Assembly (NCBI RefSeq): GCF_014493765.1
Contig: NZ_JACTVJ010000005.1
Coordinates: 186,001-250,000, forward strand
Length of the DNA: 64,000 nt
Direction of reading: 5' to 3'
Source of the DNA: Streptomyces polyasparticus
GTDB taxonomy: Bacteria; Actinomycetota; Actinomycetes; Streptomycetales; Streptomycetaceae
Positions 15,969 to 24,130 of this stretch are shown in pieces. Positions within the stretch are counted from its first letter, which is position 1; each line of letters starts with the position of its first letter. The notes below the pieces were generated by a model. It was not told the DNA's origin, searched no databases, and worked only from the letters and a program-made list of their open reading frames with translations. Both the position numbers and the translations under genes were made by a program.

Positions 15969-17027
15969 TCATCGGTCGCGCGGCGCCGCCGTACTGGCTC
16001 TGACCACGAGCTCCGTGGCCAGCTCGACCCGCGGAGAGGCCGGGGCGACGGAACGCCCGAGATCGAGGACCGCGCGGGCGGCCAGCTTGCCCATGTCCGA
16101 AAGCGGCTGCCGGACAGTGGTCAGCGGAGGGGCGCACCAGCGGACTTCCGGAAGGTCGTCGAAGCCGACCACGCTCATGTCCTCGGGTACGCGCAGTCCG
16201 CGCCGGCGCAGTGCCTCGATGGCGCCGAGCGCCATCTGGTCGCTGGCGGCGAAGACGGCGGTGGGCGGCTCGTCCAGGTCCAACAGCGCGTTGCAGCCGG
16301 TGAATCCGGACTCGTGGTAGAAGTCGCCCGGCATGATCAGCGCGTCGTCCACCGGCACTCCGGCGCTCTCCAGGGCCGCGCGGTAGCCGTCGAGCCTGGC
16401 CCGTGAGCACAGCAGGCGCGGCGGTCCCGCGATGAATCCGATCCGGCGGTGGCCGAGCGAGAGCAGATGCTCCGTCGCGGCCATCCCGCCCGCCCAGTTC
16501 GTGGCCCCGACCGTCGGTGCGTCGGAGACGGGGGCGCCGACCGGGTCGATGACCACCAACGGCACGCCCAGGCGCTGCAGTTCCTCCTGCAGGCCCGGAT
16601 CGAGCGCCGAGGTCACGAGGATCACGCCGTCGGAGGCGCGGGCCCGCAGGTTGGTCATCCACTGCTGCGCGGAGCCGGAGGCGTTGTGGATCGCGGAGAC
16701 CACCGTGCCCACGCCCGCGGCGTGCGCCACCTCCTCGACGCCGCGGATGATCTCCACCGCCCAGGGGCTGTCGAGGTCGTTGAAGACCAGGTCGAGCAGG
16801 GAGGCGTGGTGACGGGGTGCGGGCGGGCGGCGCTGGTAGCCGTGCCGGTTCAGGAGGTCCTCGACCCGGGCGCGGGTGGCGGGCGACACGTCCGAGCGTC
16901 CGTTGACGACCCGCGAGACGGTCGGTACGGACACTCCGGCCTCTCTCGCGATCTCGGTGATCGTCACCTTGGCCGGCCCGTCCGGGCTCTGTGTGGTCGC
17001 CGTGCGCTGAGCGCCTTCCCGGGCCAC
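15969..17027 (-). CDS. bxlR: LacI-family sugar-responsive repressor (BxlR-like)
   Basis: A 352-residue LacI-family repressor. The helix-turn-helix VTITEIAREAGVSVPTVSRV (residues 21-40) is followed by VNGRSDVSPATR, and then by a periplasmic-binding-type effector domain (DGVILVTSALD, SLGHRRIGFIAGP, PPTAVFAASDQMALGA, VGFDDLP). The frame is open to 17255. GTG 17027 is chosen because GGAGG lies eight nt upstream, and because earlier starts would place operator-like site C inside the gene. It lies upstream of bxlE and probably represses the xylobiose operon until xylo-oligosaccharide binds. Confidence 0.88.
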   Translation of the reverse strand: MAREGAQRTATTQSPDGPAKVTITEIAREAGVSVPTVSRVVNGRSDVSPATRARVEDLLNRHGYQRRPPAPRHHASLLDLVFNDLDSPWAVEIIRGVEEVAHAAGVGTVVSAIHNASGSAQQWMTNLRARASDGVILVTSALDPGLQEELQRLGVPLVVIDPVGAPVSDAPTVGATNWAGGMAATEHLLSLGHRRIGFIAGPPRLLCSRARLDGYRAALESAGVPVDDALIMPGDFYHESGFTGCNALLDLDEPPTAVFAASDQMALGAIEALRRRGLRVPEDMSVVGFDDLPEVRWCAPPLTTVRQPLSDMGKLAARAVLDLGRSVAPASPRVELATELVVRASTAAPRDR

Positions 17028-17053
17028 GTTCCCCACCTCCGTCGACTCGTCAT

Positions 17054-17079
17054 CCGAAAGATCTCCGGACGCCTTCCGG
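17054..17079 (-). promoter_or_regulatory. Candidate BxlR operator, site C (bxlR leader)
   Basis: On the minus strand CCGGAAG (17079-17073) is followed after 4 nt by a 15-bp core whose plus-strand form is CCGAAAGATCTCCGG (17054-17068). Layout is the same as sites A and B with one extra base in the core. It lies 27 nt before the bxlR start, consistent with autoregulation. Confidence 0.55.
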
Positions 17080-17157
17080 AAACCGTAGGTCATGCCGTCA
17101 ACCCTGTGTCGGCCAAGCCCGCTTTCCTCGGGTCCGGCCGGACGCGCGGCCCCGGAT

Positions 17158-18156
17158 CTATGCATGTGCGACCCCCAGCACCCCGTCCAGCCAGGCCAGT
17201 TGACGCCGCACATGCACGGCTTCGCCCCCTTCGTGCCCGTTGTACGGATAGGCATGGATCTCCTTGGCCGGCTCGGTTCCGGTCAGCTCGCCGTAGCGGT
17301 GGTAGGCCGCGTACGCGCCGCTGGGCGGGCAGACCGTGTCGCGCAGGCCGACACCGAAGTGCGCGGGGGCCTGCGCGCGGCGGGCGAACGAGATGCCCTC
17401 CAGGTACGAGAGCGTGCGGTACGCGGCCGTCTCGGCGCCGCGGTGCACGGCGAGGTAGGCCGAGATCTCGCCGTAGGGCGCATGGTCGGTGAGTTCGAGG
17501 GCACGCCGGATGCCGCACAGGAACGGCGCCGTGACAAGCACCGCGGCGAGATCCGGGACGAGCCCGGCGACCGCGAGGGCCACTCCCCCGCCCTGGCTGT
17601 TGCCGACGGCGGCGATGCGCGCGGGATCCGTGCCGGGCAGGGCGCGCAGGGTGGCGACCGCGCGGACCGCGTCGGTGAGCAGCCGCCGGTAGTGGTGGTC
17701 GTGCGGGTCGAGCAGTCCGCGCACCGCGGGCCCCGGGCCGCCGGGCGCGGACGCGTGCGGGTCGGGGGTCGCACCGCCGTTGCCGTACTGGTCGCCCTGG
17801 CCGCGGTTGTCCATGAGCAGATGCGCGTATCCGGCGTTCGCCCAGGTGAGGCGCTCGTGCGGGAGGCCGCGGCCGCGTCCGTACCCGGCGAACTCGACCA
17901 CGCCGGGCAGCAGTCGGGGCGTGTCGGCGGGCCGGGTGTACCAGGCGCGGACCGGGTCGCCGGCGAAGCCGCGGAAGGTGATGTCCCAGCTCTCCACGAG
18001 CCACAGTCCGCTGTCGACGCGTTCGGCCCGTATCAGCGGTTCCTCGTGCTCGGCGGACTTCAGGGTGGCCTGCCAGAACGCATCGAAGTCGGCGGGTTCG
18101 TCGAGGTCGGGACGGTAGCGCTCGAGCTGGTCGAGGGGCAGGTCGAAGGCGGGCAC
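17158..18156 (-). CDS. CE7 acetylxylan esterase / acetyl xylo-oligosaccharide esterase
   Basis: A 332-residue CE7 enzyme with the hallmark motifs RGQG (118-121), GNSQGG (185-190, nucleophile S187), D273 (LRDTVCPPS) and H308 (NGHEGG). There is no signal peptide, so it acts on imported acetylated xylo-oligosaccharides. GTG 18156 has GAGG five nt upstream and puts the family start FDLPLDQLERYRP at residue 4; the longer frame to 18207 runs into the opposite promoter. It is divergent from the second importer operon. CE7 members can also deacetylate cephalosporin C, but context favours xylan. Confidence 0.92.
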   Translation of the reverse strand: MPAFDLPLDQLERYRPDLDEPADFDAFWQATLKSAEHEEPLIRAERVDSGLWLVESWDITFRGFAGDPVRAWYTRPADTPRLLPGVVEFAGYGRGRGLPHERLTWANAGYAHLLMDNRGQGDQYGNGGATPDPHASAPGGPGPAVRGLLDPHDHHYRRLLTDAVRAVATLRALPGTDPARIAAVGNSQGGGVALAVAGLVPDLAAVLVTAPFLCGIRRALELTDHAPYGEISAYLAVHRGAETAAYRTLSYLEGISFARRAQAPAHFGVGLRDTVCPPSGAYAAYHRYGELTGTEPAKEIHAYPYNGHEGGEAVHVRRQLAWLDGVLGVAHA

Positions 18157-18206
18157 AGGCACCTCACAGGGGGTCGTGGGGCCAACTCCCTTTGCTGCGG
18201 CACCCA

Positions 18207-18235
18207 TTGACAGGGGTCGGGAGCGGCTTTAGGTT
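18207..18235 (+). promoter_or_regulatory. Promoter of the LplB-type importer operon
   Basis: TTGACA (18207-18212), a 17-nt spacer and TAGGTT (18230-18235). The context CACCCATTGAC resembles that of the PL9 promoter. The start site would be near 18242, directly before operator site B. Confidence 0.75.
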
Positions 18236-18247
18236 GCGGCGACGTTA

Positions 18248-18272
18248 CCGGAAGATTCCCGAAAGTTCTCGG
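18248..18272 (+). promoter_or_regulatory. Candidate BxlR operator, site B (importer leader)
   Basis: CCGGAAG (18248-18254), 4 nt, then CCGAAAGTTCTCGG (18259-18272). It begins 12 nt after the -10 box, essentially the same distance as site A from its own promoter. This suggests that the second importer operon belongs to the same regulon as bxlE. Confidence 0.6.
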
Positions 18273-18308
18273 TCACGCCTTTCCCCGCCGTGTGACGAAA
18301 GGCCCTGC

Positions 18309-19295
18309 ATGACAACGTCCGCCATGACGGGCACCCCGCCCTTGAGCGCACCGGTTCAGGACCCGCTGCCACCCCTCAGACCTCCCTCGGGCAAACGCCC
18401 GTGGCGCCAAGCACTGCGCAGGGACTGGCAGTTGTACTCCCTGGCCGTCCTGCCGATCCTGTTCTTCCTGGTGTTCCGCTATCTGCCGATGATCGGCAAT
18501 GTGATCGCCTTCCGCCGCTTCGAGCCGGGCGGTTCGATCCTCGGCGAGGACTGGGTGGGGCTGCGCTATGTGGAGATGTTCCTCAACGACCCCGCCTTCT
18601 GGCAGGTCTTCCGGAACACGCTCTGGATCGGCTTCCTCACGCTGCTGTTCTGCTTCCCGGTGCCGATCGTGCTCGCCCTACTGCTCAACGAAGTCCGACG
18701 TACCTCGTTGAAACGTTTCGTCCAGTCCGTCTCGTATCTGCCGCACTTCCTGTCGATCGTGATCGTCGCGGGCATCACCATGCAGATGCTGGCCTCGGAC
18801 GGCCCGGTCAACCATGCGCTCGCGGCGTTCGGCCAGGACCCGATCCGTTTCATCCAGGAGCCCGAGTGGTTCCGGACCATCTACGTGGGCTCCGAGGTCT
18901 GGCAGACGGCCGGCTGGGGCACGATCCTCTATCTCGCCGCCCTGAGCACCATCGACGACGATCTGTACGAGGCGGCCCGTATCGACGGTGCGAACCGCTG
19001 GCAGCAGACCTGGCACGTCACGCTGCCCGGCATCCGCCCGACGATGATGACGCTCCTGATCCTCAACGTCGGCACGTTCCTCGCGGTCGGCTTCGAGAAG
19101 ATCATGCTGCTCTACAACCCGCTGACGTACCCGACGGCCGACGTCATCTCGACGTATCTGTACCGCACGGGCATCGAGTCCAACTCCTTCAGCTACGCGG
19201 CCGCGATCGGCCTGTTCGAAGCGGTCATCGGCCTCGTGCTGATCACGTCCGCGAACCAGATGTCGCGCAAGACGGTGGGGACGAGCCTGTGGTGA
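18309..19295 (+). CDS. LplB-type polysaccharide ABC permease
   Basis: A 328-residue inner-membrane permease of the LplB family, which imports larger plant oligosaccharides in Gram-positive bacteria. After a cytoplasmic Pro-rich start (PPLRPPSGKRPWRQ) come about six helices, with FRYLPMIGNVIAFRRF near the N-terminus and the EAA loop DLYEAARIDGANRWQQTW. ATG 18309 is chosen over the frame opening at 18192, which would include the promoter. Its stop overlaps the next permease start by 4 bp (GTGA). It follows a promoter with candidate operator site B. Confidence 0.92.
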   Translation: MTTSAMTGTPPLSAPVQDPLPPLRPPSGKRPWRQALRRDWQLYSLAVLPILFFLVFRYLPMIGNVIAFRRFEPGGSILGEDWVGLRYVEMFLNDPAFWQVFRNTLWIGFLTLLFCFPVPIVLALLLNEVRRTSLKRFVQSVSYLPHFLSIVIVAGITMQMLASDGPVNHALAAFGQDPIRFIQEPEWFRTIYVGSEVWQTAGWGTILYLAALSTIDDDLYEAARIDGANRWQQTWHVTLPGIRPTMMTLLILNVGTFLAVGFEKIMLLYNPLTYPTADVISTYLYRTGIESNSFSYAAAIGLFEAVIGLVLITSANQMSRKTVGTSLW

Positions 19296-20200
19296 GAGCA
19301 CCTGTGTCCCGCGGACCGCGCAAGTCCGTCACCGAGCCCACCCGCGGCTACCGCGTCTTCCAGGGCGTCAACGGCGTCATCCTGACCCTGGTCGTGATCG
19401 TCACCCTCTACCCGTTCGTCAACATCATCGCCCGCTCGTTCAGCGGGGAACGCCAGATCAGGGCGGGTGAGGTCACCCTGTGGCCGAAGGGGTTCAACCT
19501 CACCACGTACAAGATCGTGTTCGAGGACGACGCCTTCTGGCGCAGCTACGGCAACACCGTCCTGTACACGGTGGTCTCCACGGTCATCGCGATGACCCTG
19601 ACCACGATCTACGCGTACGTCCTGTCGAAGCGGGAGCTGCGCGGGCGCGGGCTGCTCATCGGGATCGCCGTGTTCACGATGTTCTTCTCCGGCGGCCTGA
19701 TCCCCAACTACGTCCTTATCACCAGCCTCGGCCTGAAGAACTCGGTCTGGGCGATCGCCCTGCCGAACGCGATCAGTGTCTTCAACCTCCTCGTGATGAA
19801 GGCGTTCTTCGAGAACATGCCGAAGGATCTGGAGGAGGCCGCGCAGATCGACGGCCTGAGCACGTACGGGATCCTCTGGCGGATCGTGCTGCCGCTGTCC
19901 AAGGCCGTCATCGCCACGATGGTGCTCTTCTACTCGGTGTCGTTCTGGAACTCCTGGTTCTCGGCGTTCCTGTACATGGACCGGACCGAGCTGATGCCGG
20001 TCACCGTCTATCTGCGCAACCTCATCGCGGGCGCCACGACGGGCAGCAACTCGGGCGCCGGCCTCGACCAGCTCTCACAGGCCGCCGCGAACATCCAGTC
20101 GGTGACCATCGTGCTCACCGCGCTGCCGATCCTCGCCGTCTACCCCTTCGTCCAGCGGTACTTCGTCTCGGGCGTGATGCTCGGCGCGGTCAAGGGCTGA
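19292..20200 (+). CDS. YtcP-type ABC permease, partner subunit
   Basis: A 302-residue permease of the YtcP/MalG type with about six helices (VILTLVVIVTLYPFVNIIA near the N-terminus). The EAA loop is DLEEAAQIDGLSTYGILWRI and the C-terminus SGVMLGAVKG is typical. GTG 19292 overlaps the preceding stop as GTGA; GTG 19304 is an alternative. It pairs with the LplB-type subunit and the lipoprotein downstream. As with bxlEFG, no ATPase gene is attached. Confidence 0.92.
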   Translation: MRAPVSRGPRKSVTEPTRGYRVFQGVNGVILTLVVIVTLYPFVNIIARSFSGERQIRAGEVTLWPKGFNLTTYKIVFEDDAFWRSYGNTVLYTVVSTVIAMTLTTIYAYVLSKRELRGRGLLIGIAVFTMFFSGGLIPNYVLITSLGLKNSVWAIALPNAISVFNLLVMKAFFENMPKDLEEAAQIDGLSTYGILWRIVLPLSKAVIATMVLFYSVSFWNSWFSAFLYMDRTELMPVTVYLRNLIAGATTGSNSGAGLDQLSQAAANIQSVTIVLTALPILAVYPFVQRYFVSGVMLGAVKG

Positions 20201-20214
20201 CCGCGGTCAAGGGC
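20185..20214. repeat. 13-bp direct repeat around the permease stop codon
   Basis: CGCGGTCAAGGGC occurs at 20185-20197 (end of the permease gene) and again at 20202-20214 just after the stop. The stop TGA is part of a perfect palindrome TGACCGCGGTCA (20198-20209). It could be a slippage scar or a weak regulatory element. Confidence 0.8.
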
Positions 20215-20260
20215 CGGCACCGAAAGCACTCCACCACCCCTACCCCTCAAGGGAGTTCAC

Positions 20261-21916
20261 GTGTCCAACCACGGTCAGTTGTCGAGACGATCACTGCTCG
20301 CCGCCGCGGGCTTCGCCGGCCTCGCGGCGCTCACGGCCTGCGGCAGCGGCGACGAAGGCGGCGACTCCAAGGACCTGTCGAAGAAGCAGGACGGCGCGAT
20401 GAAGGAGTACCGCGCCGGTGAGCAGTTCAAGGCGACCAAGGCCCTGTCGCTGTCCGTGCTGCACAACAACAACCCGGTCTACCCGACGAAGAAGGACTGG
20501 CTGTTCTGGGAGGAGGTCACCAAACGCACCGGGGTGACCCTCGAGCCCGTCGACGTACCGCTGAGCGACTACGAGAAGAAGCGCAGCCTGCTGATCGGCT
20601 CGGGTGACGCGCCGTTCCTGATCCCGAAGACGTACCACCCCTCCGAGGTCGCGTTCGTCTCCTCGGGCGCGATCCTGCCGGTGAGCGAGTACGTGCATCT
20701 GATGCCGAACTTCCGCGAGAAGGTCGAGAGGTGGAACCTCAAGCCCGAGCTGGACTCCTTCCGCCAGTCCGACGGCAAGTACTACCTGCTGCCCGGCCTG
20801 CACGAGAAGCCGAAGGCCGGCTACTCCCTCTCCCTGCGTACGGACGTCCTCGACCGGATCGGTGTGGCCCTGCCGACGACCTGGGACGAGGTGTACGAGG
20901 TCTTCAAGGCGATCAAGGCCGAGTACCCGGACAGCTACGCGTTCTCCGACCGCTGGTCCACCAACACCGTCTATCCGGCGGGCGCGCTGGTCAGCTATCT
21001 CGGCGCGTCGTACGGGGTGAAGGCGGGCTGGACGTACGACAACGTCACCTTCGACACCTCGGCGAAGAAGTTCGTGTTCACCGGCGCCACGGACGCCTTC
21101 CGCCAGGTGATCGAGTATCTGCGGAAGCTGGTCGCCGAGAAGCTGCTCGACCCGGAGAGCTTCACGCAGACCGATGACGAGGCGACGCGCAAGCTGCTCG
21201 GCGAGAAGTCCTTCGGCATCAGCGCGAACCCGCAGGAGCTGGTGCAGAACTACCGCTTCAACCTGGAGAAGCAGGTCAAGGGCGCGAAGATCGAGATGGT
21301 GCCGGTGCCGCTCGGCCCGGCCGGCGAGGTCGTCCTGGGCGGGGTCCGTCTGGAGAACGGTGTGATGGTCTCCAGCGAGGCGCTCAAGAGCAAGAACTTC
21401 GTCGCGATGATGCAGTTCGTCGACTGGCTCTGGTACTCGGACGAGGGCCAGGCGTTCTGCAAGTGGGGCGTCGAGGGCGAGACGTACACCAAGTCCGGGA
21501 GTGCGTACGAGCTCAAGCCCGGCATCTCGCTGATGGGCTCCGACCCGAAGGCGCCGAAGGATCTGCAGAAGGACTACGGGTTCTTCAACGGGGTGTTCAC
21601 CTACGGCGGCAGCTGGGACCTGGTGTCCTCCTCGTTCGGCCCGGACGAGAAGAAGTTCCAGGACGCGATGGCCACGCGCAAGCAGCTGCCGATCGACCCG
21701 CCGCACCCGCTGCAGTCGATCGAGCAGGAGCAGGCGACGCTGTGGGAGACGCCGCTCAAGGACCACGTGAACCAGAACATGCTGAAGTTCGTGCTCGGCA
21801 AGCGCCCGCTGTCCGAATGGGACTCCTATGTCACGGAGTTGAAGGCGAAGAACAGCGAGCGGCTCGCGGATCTGCACACCAAGGCCTACGAGCGCTACGC
21901 GAAGGAGAACGCATGA
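20261..21916 (+). CDS. LipO-type extracellular polysaccharide-binding lipoprotein
   Basis: A 551-residue solute-binding protein, larger than ordinary CUT1 binding proteins and typical of the LplA/LipO group. It has a TAT-like motif (SRRSLLAAAG) and a lipobox ending LTACGS. Distinctive stretches are LSVLHNNNPVYPTKKDW, GDAPFLIPKTYHPSE and FNGVFTYGGSWDL. GTG 20261 has AAGGGAG five nt upstream. Its end overlaps the GH39 gene by 4 bp. The ligand is inferred to be a branched hemicellulose or pectin side-chain oligomer. Confidence 0.92.
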   Translation: MSNHGQLSRRSLLAAAGFAGLAALTACGSGDEGGDSKDLSKKQDGAMKEYRAGEQFKATKALSLSVLHNNNPVYPTKKDWLFWEEVTKRTGVTLEPVDVPLSDYEKKRSLLIGSGDAPFLIPKTYHPSEVAFVSSGAILPVSEYVHLMPNFREKVERWNLKPELDSFRQSDGKYYLLPGLHEKPKAGYSLSLRTDVLDRIGVALPTTWDEVYEVFKAIKAEYPDSYAFSDRWSTNTVYPAGALVSYLGASYGVKAGWTYDNVTFDTSAKKFVFTGATDAFRQVIEYLRKLVAEKLLDPESFTQTDDEATRKLLGEKSFGISANPQELVQNYRFNLEKQVKGAKIEMVPVPLGPAGEVVLGGVRLENGVMVSSEALKSKNFVAMMQFVDWLWYSDEGQAFCKWGVEGETYTKSGSAYELKPGISLMGSDPKAPKDLQKDYGFFNGVFTYGGSWDLVSSSFGPDEKKFQDAMATRKQLPIDPPHPLQSIEQEQATLWETPLKDHVNQNMLKFVLGKRPLSEWDSYVTELKAKNSERLADLHTKAYERYAKENA

Positions 21917-23433
21917 TCCGCGTCCCTTCGGAGCCGGTCGGCCGGCTCGGCGGCGCATGGCGCGCGTGCGTGGGCACGGGCCGCCTCGAGCTCGCGCTGC
22001 GCCGCGACTACCAGGAGTCGCTCGCGCTGCTCCAGCGCGAGATCGGCTTCCGGCACATCCGCGGGCACGGGCTCCTGAGCGACGGGATGGGCGTCCACCG
22101 TCCGTACGAGTGGCAGGGCGCGCGGCAGGTGCGGCATGCCTTCACGTATGTCGACCAGGTCGTGGACGCGTATCTGGAGCTCGGCATCCGACCCTTCGTC
22201 GAACTGGGCTTCATGCCCGAGGAGTTGGCCTCCGGGAAGCAGACCGTCTTCTGGTGGGGCGGCCATGTCACGCCACCGTCCTCCTACCAGGAGTGGGGAG
22301 ATCTGGTGCGCGCGACCGTGGCCCACCTGGTGGACCGCTATGGCCTGGAGGAGGTGCGCACCTGGCCGATCGAGGTGTGGAACGAGCCGGATCTCTCGAT
22401 CTTCTGGCAGGACGCGGACCAGGAGGCCTACCACCGCCTGTACGAGGCGTCTGCGCTCGCGGTGACGGACGTGGACGCCTCGCTGCAGGTGGGCGGTCCC
22501 GCGCTGTCGCCGGGCGCGGACGACGGGTGGCTGACGCGGTTCGCCGCGTTCGTGGAGGATCGCGGTCTGCCCGTGGACTTCGTGTCGCGGCACGCCTATA
22601 CGTCGGGTCCCGCGCAGGAGGTGCCGTTCGGCACGCATCAGACGCTGGCGCCCGCGGGCCGGCTCCTGGAGCAGTTCGCGGCGCCGCGCCACGAGCTGAA
22701 GGGCACGGGCCTGGCCGGACTCCCGGTGCACATCACCGAGTTCAACTCCTCCTACCGGCCGGACAACCCCGTCCACGACACGGCCTTCCACGCCGCTTAT
22801 CTGGCTCCGGTGGTGGCCGGGGGCGGCGAGCTCGTGGACTCCTTCTCGTACTGGACGTTCAGCGACGTGTTCGAGGAGGTGGGGATCCCGACGGCCCTGT
22901 TCCACGGCGGCTTCGGGCTTCTGACGCACCGCCAGGTCAAGAAGCCCACGTACCACCTGTACGCCTTCATGGCCCGCATGGGCGACGAGGTGCTCGCCCG
23001 CGGCGACGACCATCTGGTCACCCGGCATCCGGACGGCAGGATCTCGGTGCTCGCATGGGCGGCGGCCGGTGCGGGCGGACATACGGTGCGGCTCTCCCTG
23101 CCCGTGCCGGACGGCGACGAGGTGTTCGTGCGCCGCACCAGCGTGGACGAGGAGCGCGGCAACGCGTACACGGCATGGCGGCGGATGGGCAGCCCTCAAT
23201 CGCCCGGACTGCGCCTGCTCGACATGCTGCGGGAGGCGGCGGAGCCCGTCCGCTCCCACCACCGCCTTCCCGTACGGGATGCCGAGGCGGTCGTCGAAAT
23301 CGCGCTCGAGCTGAACGAGGTGACGCTGGTGGAGGTGGAGCCGGTGGTGGAGGAGGCGCCGCCGTGGTGGGACGAGAGGCGGTTGCTCGGGGGCGGGGCC
23401 GAGCGGTCGCCCGGGGACGGGAACAGCCGGTGA
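21913..23433 (+). CDS. GH39 glycosidase (probable beta-xylosidase)
   Basis: A 506-residue enzyme without a signal peptide. The GH39 acid/base motif is IEVWNEPDL (E158) and the nucleophile motif is HITEFNSSY (E276). The C-terminal beta-sandwich ends in an acidic, glycine-rich tail. It starts as ATGA overlapping the binding-protein stop, so it processes sugars brought in by this importer. Bacterial GH39 enzymes are mostly beta-xylosidases, but some act on galactose, arabinose or glucose linkages, so the substrate needs testing. Confidence 0.9.
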   Translation: MIRVPSEPVGRLGGAWRACVGTGRLELALRRDYQESLALLQREIGFRHIRGHGLLSDGMGVHRPYEWQGARQVRHAFTYVDQVVDAYLELGIRPFVELGFMPEELASGKQTVFWWGGHVTPPSSYQEWGDLVRATVAHLVDRYGLEEVRTWPIEVWNEPDLSIFWQDADQEAYHRLYEASALAVTDVDASLQVGGPALSPGADDGWLTRFAAFVEDRGLPVDFVSRHAYTSGPAQEVPFGTHQTLAPAGRLLEQFAAPRHELKGTGLAGLPVHITEFNSSYRPDNPVHDTAFHAAYLAPVVAGGGELVDSFSYWTFSDVFEEVGIPTALFHGGFGLLTHRQVKKPTYHLYAFMARMGDEVLARGDDHLVTRHPDGRISVLAWAAAGAGGHTVRLSLPVPDGDEVFVRRTSVDEERGNAYTAWRRMGSPQSPGLRLLDMLREAAEPVRSHHRLPVRDAEAVVEIALELNEVTLVEVEPVVEEAPPWWDERRLLGGGAERSPGDGNSR

Positions 23434-23446
23434 GCGGGGACGGCCG

Positions 23447-24130
23447 ATGAGCGGGACCGCCGCGGCGGCGTTCGGCACGGGGCCGCTGTCCCGTGCCTGC
23501 GCCCTCGTGCACACCCTGCTCACCGTCGAGGTGCTGCTGCTCGCCACGGTGGCACCCGGCGCCGCCGGCCTGCTGTTCCTCGGCGGCGCCCCCGCCAACC
23601 TGCCGCTGGCCGCGCTGTGTCTGCTCCCCCTCGGCCCCGCGCTGACCGCCGCCCTGTACGCGCTGCACCACCGCAGCCGCGACCTGACGGAGCTGCGTCC
23701 GGCGCGTACGTATCTGCGGGGGCTGCGCCTCACCTACGCGTCCGCTCTGCGGATCTGGCTCCCGCTGCTGGCCTGGCTGACGGTCATCGCGTACAGCCTC
23801 ACGCATTTCGCGGCGTCAGGGCTGCCCGGCTGGTGGGCGGGCCTGCTCGGCCTGATCGGCGTCGGAGCGGCCCTGTGGGGCGCCAACTGCCTTGTGCTGC
23901 TGGCCCTGTTCACCTTCCGTACGTCGGACACGGCGCGCCTCGCCGCGTACTTCATGGTGCGCCGGGGCGGGGCGACGGCCGGGGCGCTCAGCGCGCTGAT
24001 CGTCGCGGGCGCGGCGACGGTGTGGTTCACAGAGGCCGTGGCGCTGCTGCTCGCCCCGCTGCTTCTGCTGTCGCTGCTGCGCACCAGCCGTCCGATGATC
24101 GCGGAGACCGAGGAGGACTTCACCGCATGA
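23447..24130 (+). CDS. DUF624/YesL-like membrane protein
   Basis: A 227-residue polytopic membrane protein with about five hydrophobic helices. It fits the YesL/DUF624 group, small membrane proteins found beside LplB/YtcP/LipO importers and pectin- or rhamnogalacturonan-degradation genes. Their function is not established; an accessory role in uptake is often assumed. It lies 13 bp after GH39 and overlaps the GH42 gene by 4 bp, so it is firmly inside the operon. Confidence 0.82.
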   Translation: MSGTAAAAFGTGPLSRACALVHTLLTVEVLLLATVAPGAAGLLFLGGAPANLPLAALCLLPLGPALTAALYALHHRSRDLTELRPARTYLRGLRLTYASALRIWLPLLAWLTVIAYSLTHFAASGLPGWWAGLLGLIGVGAALWGANCLVLLALFTFRTSDTARLAAYFMVRRGGATAGALSALIVAGAATVWFTEAVALLLAPLLLLSLLRTSRPMIAETEEDFTA

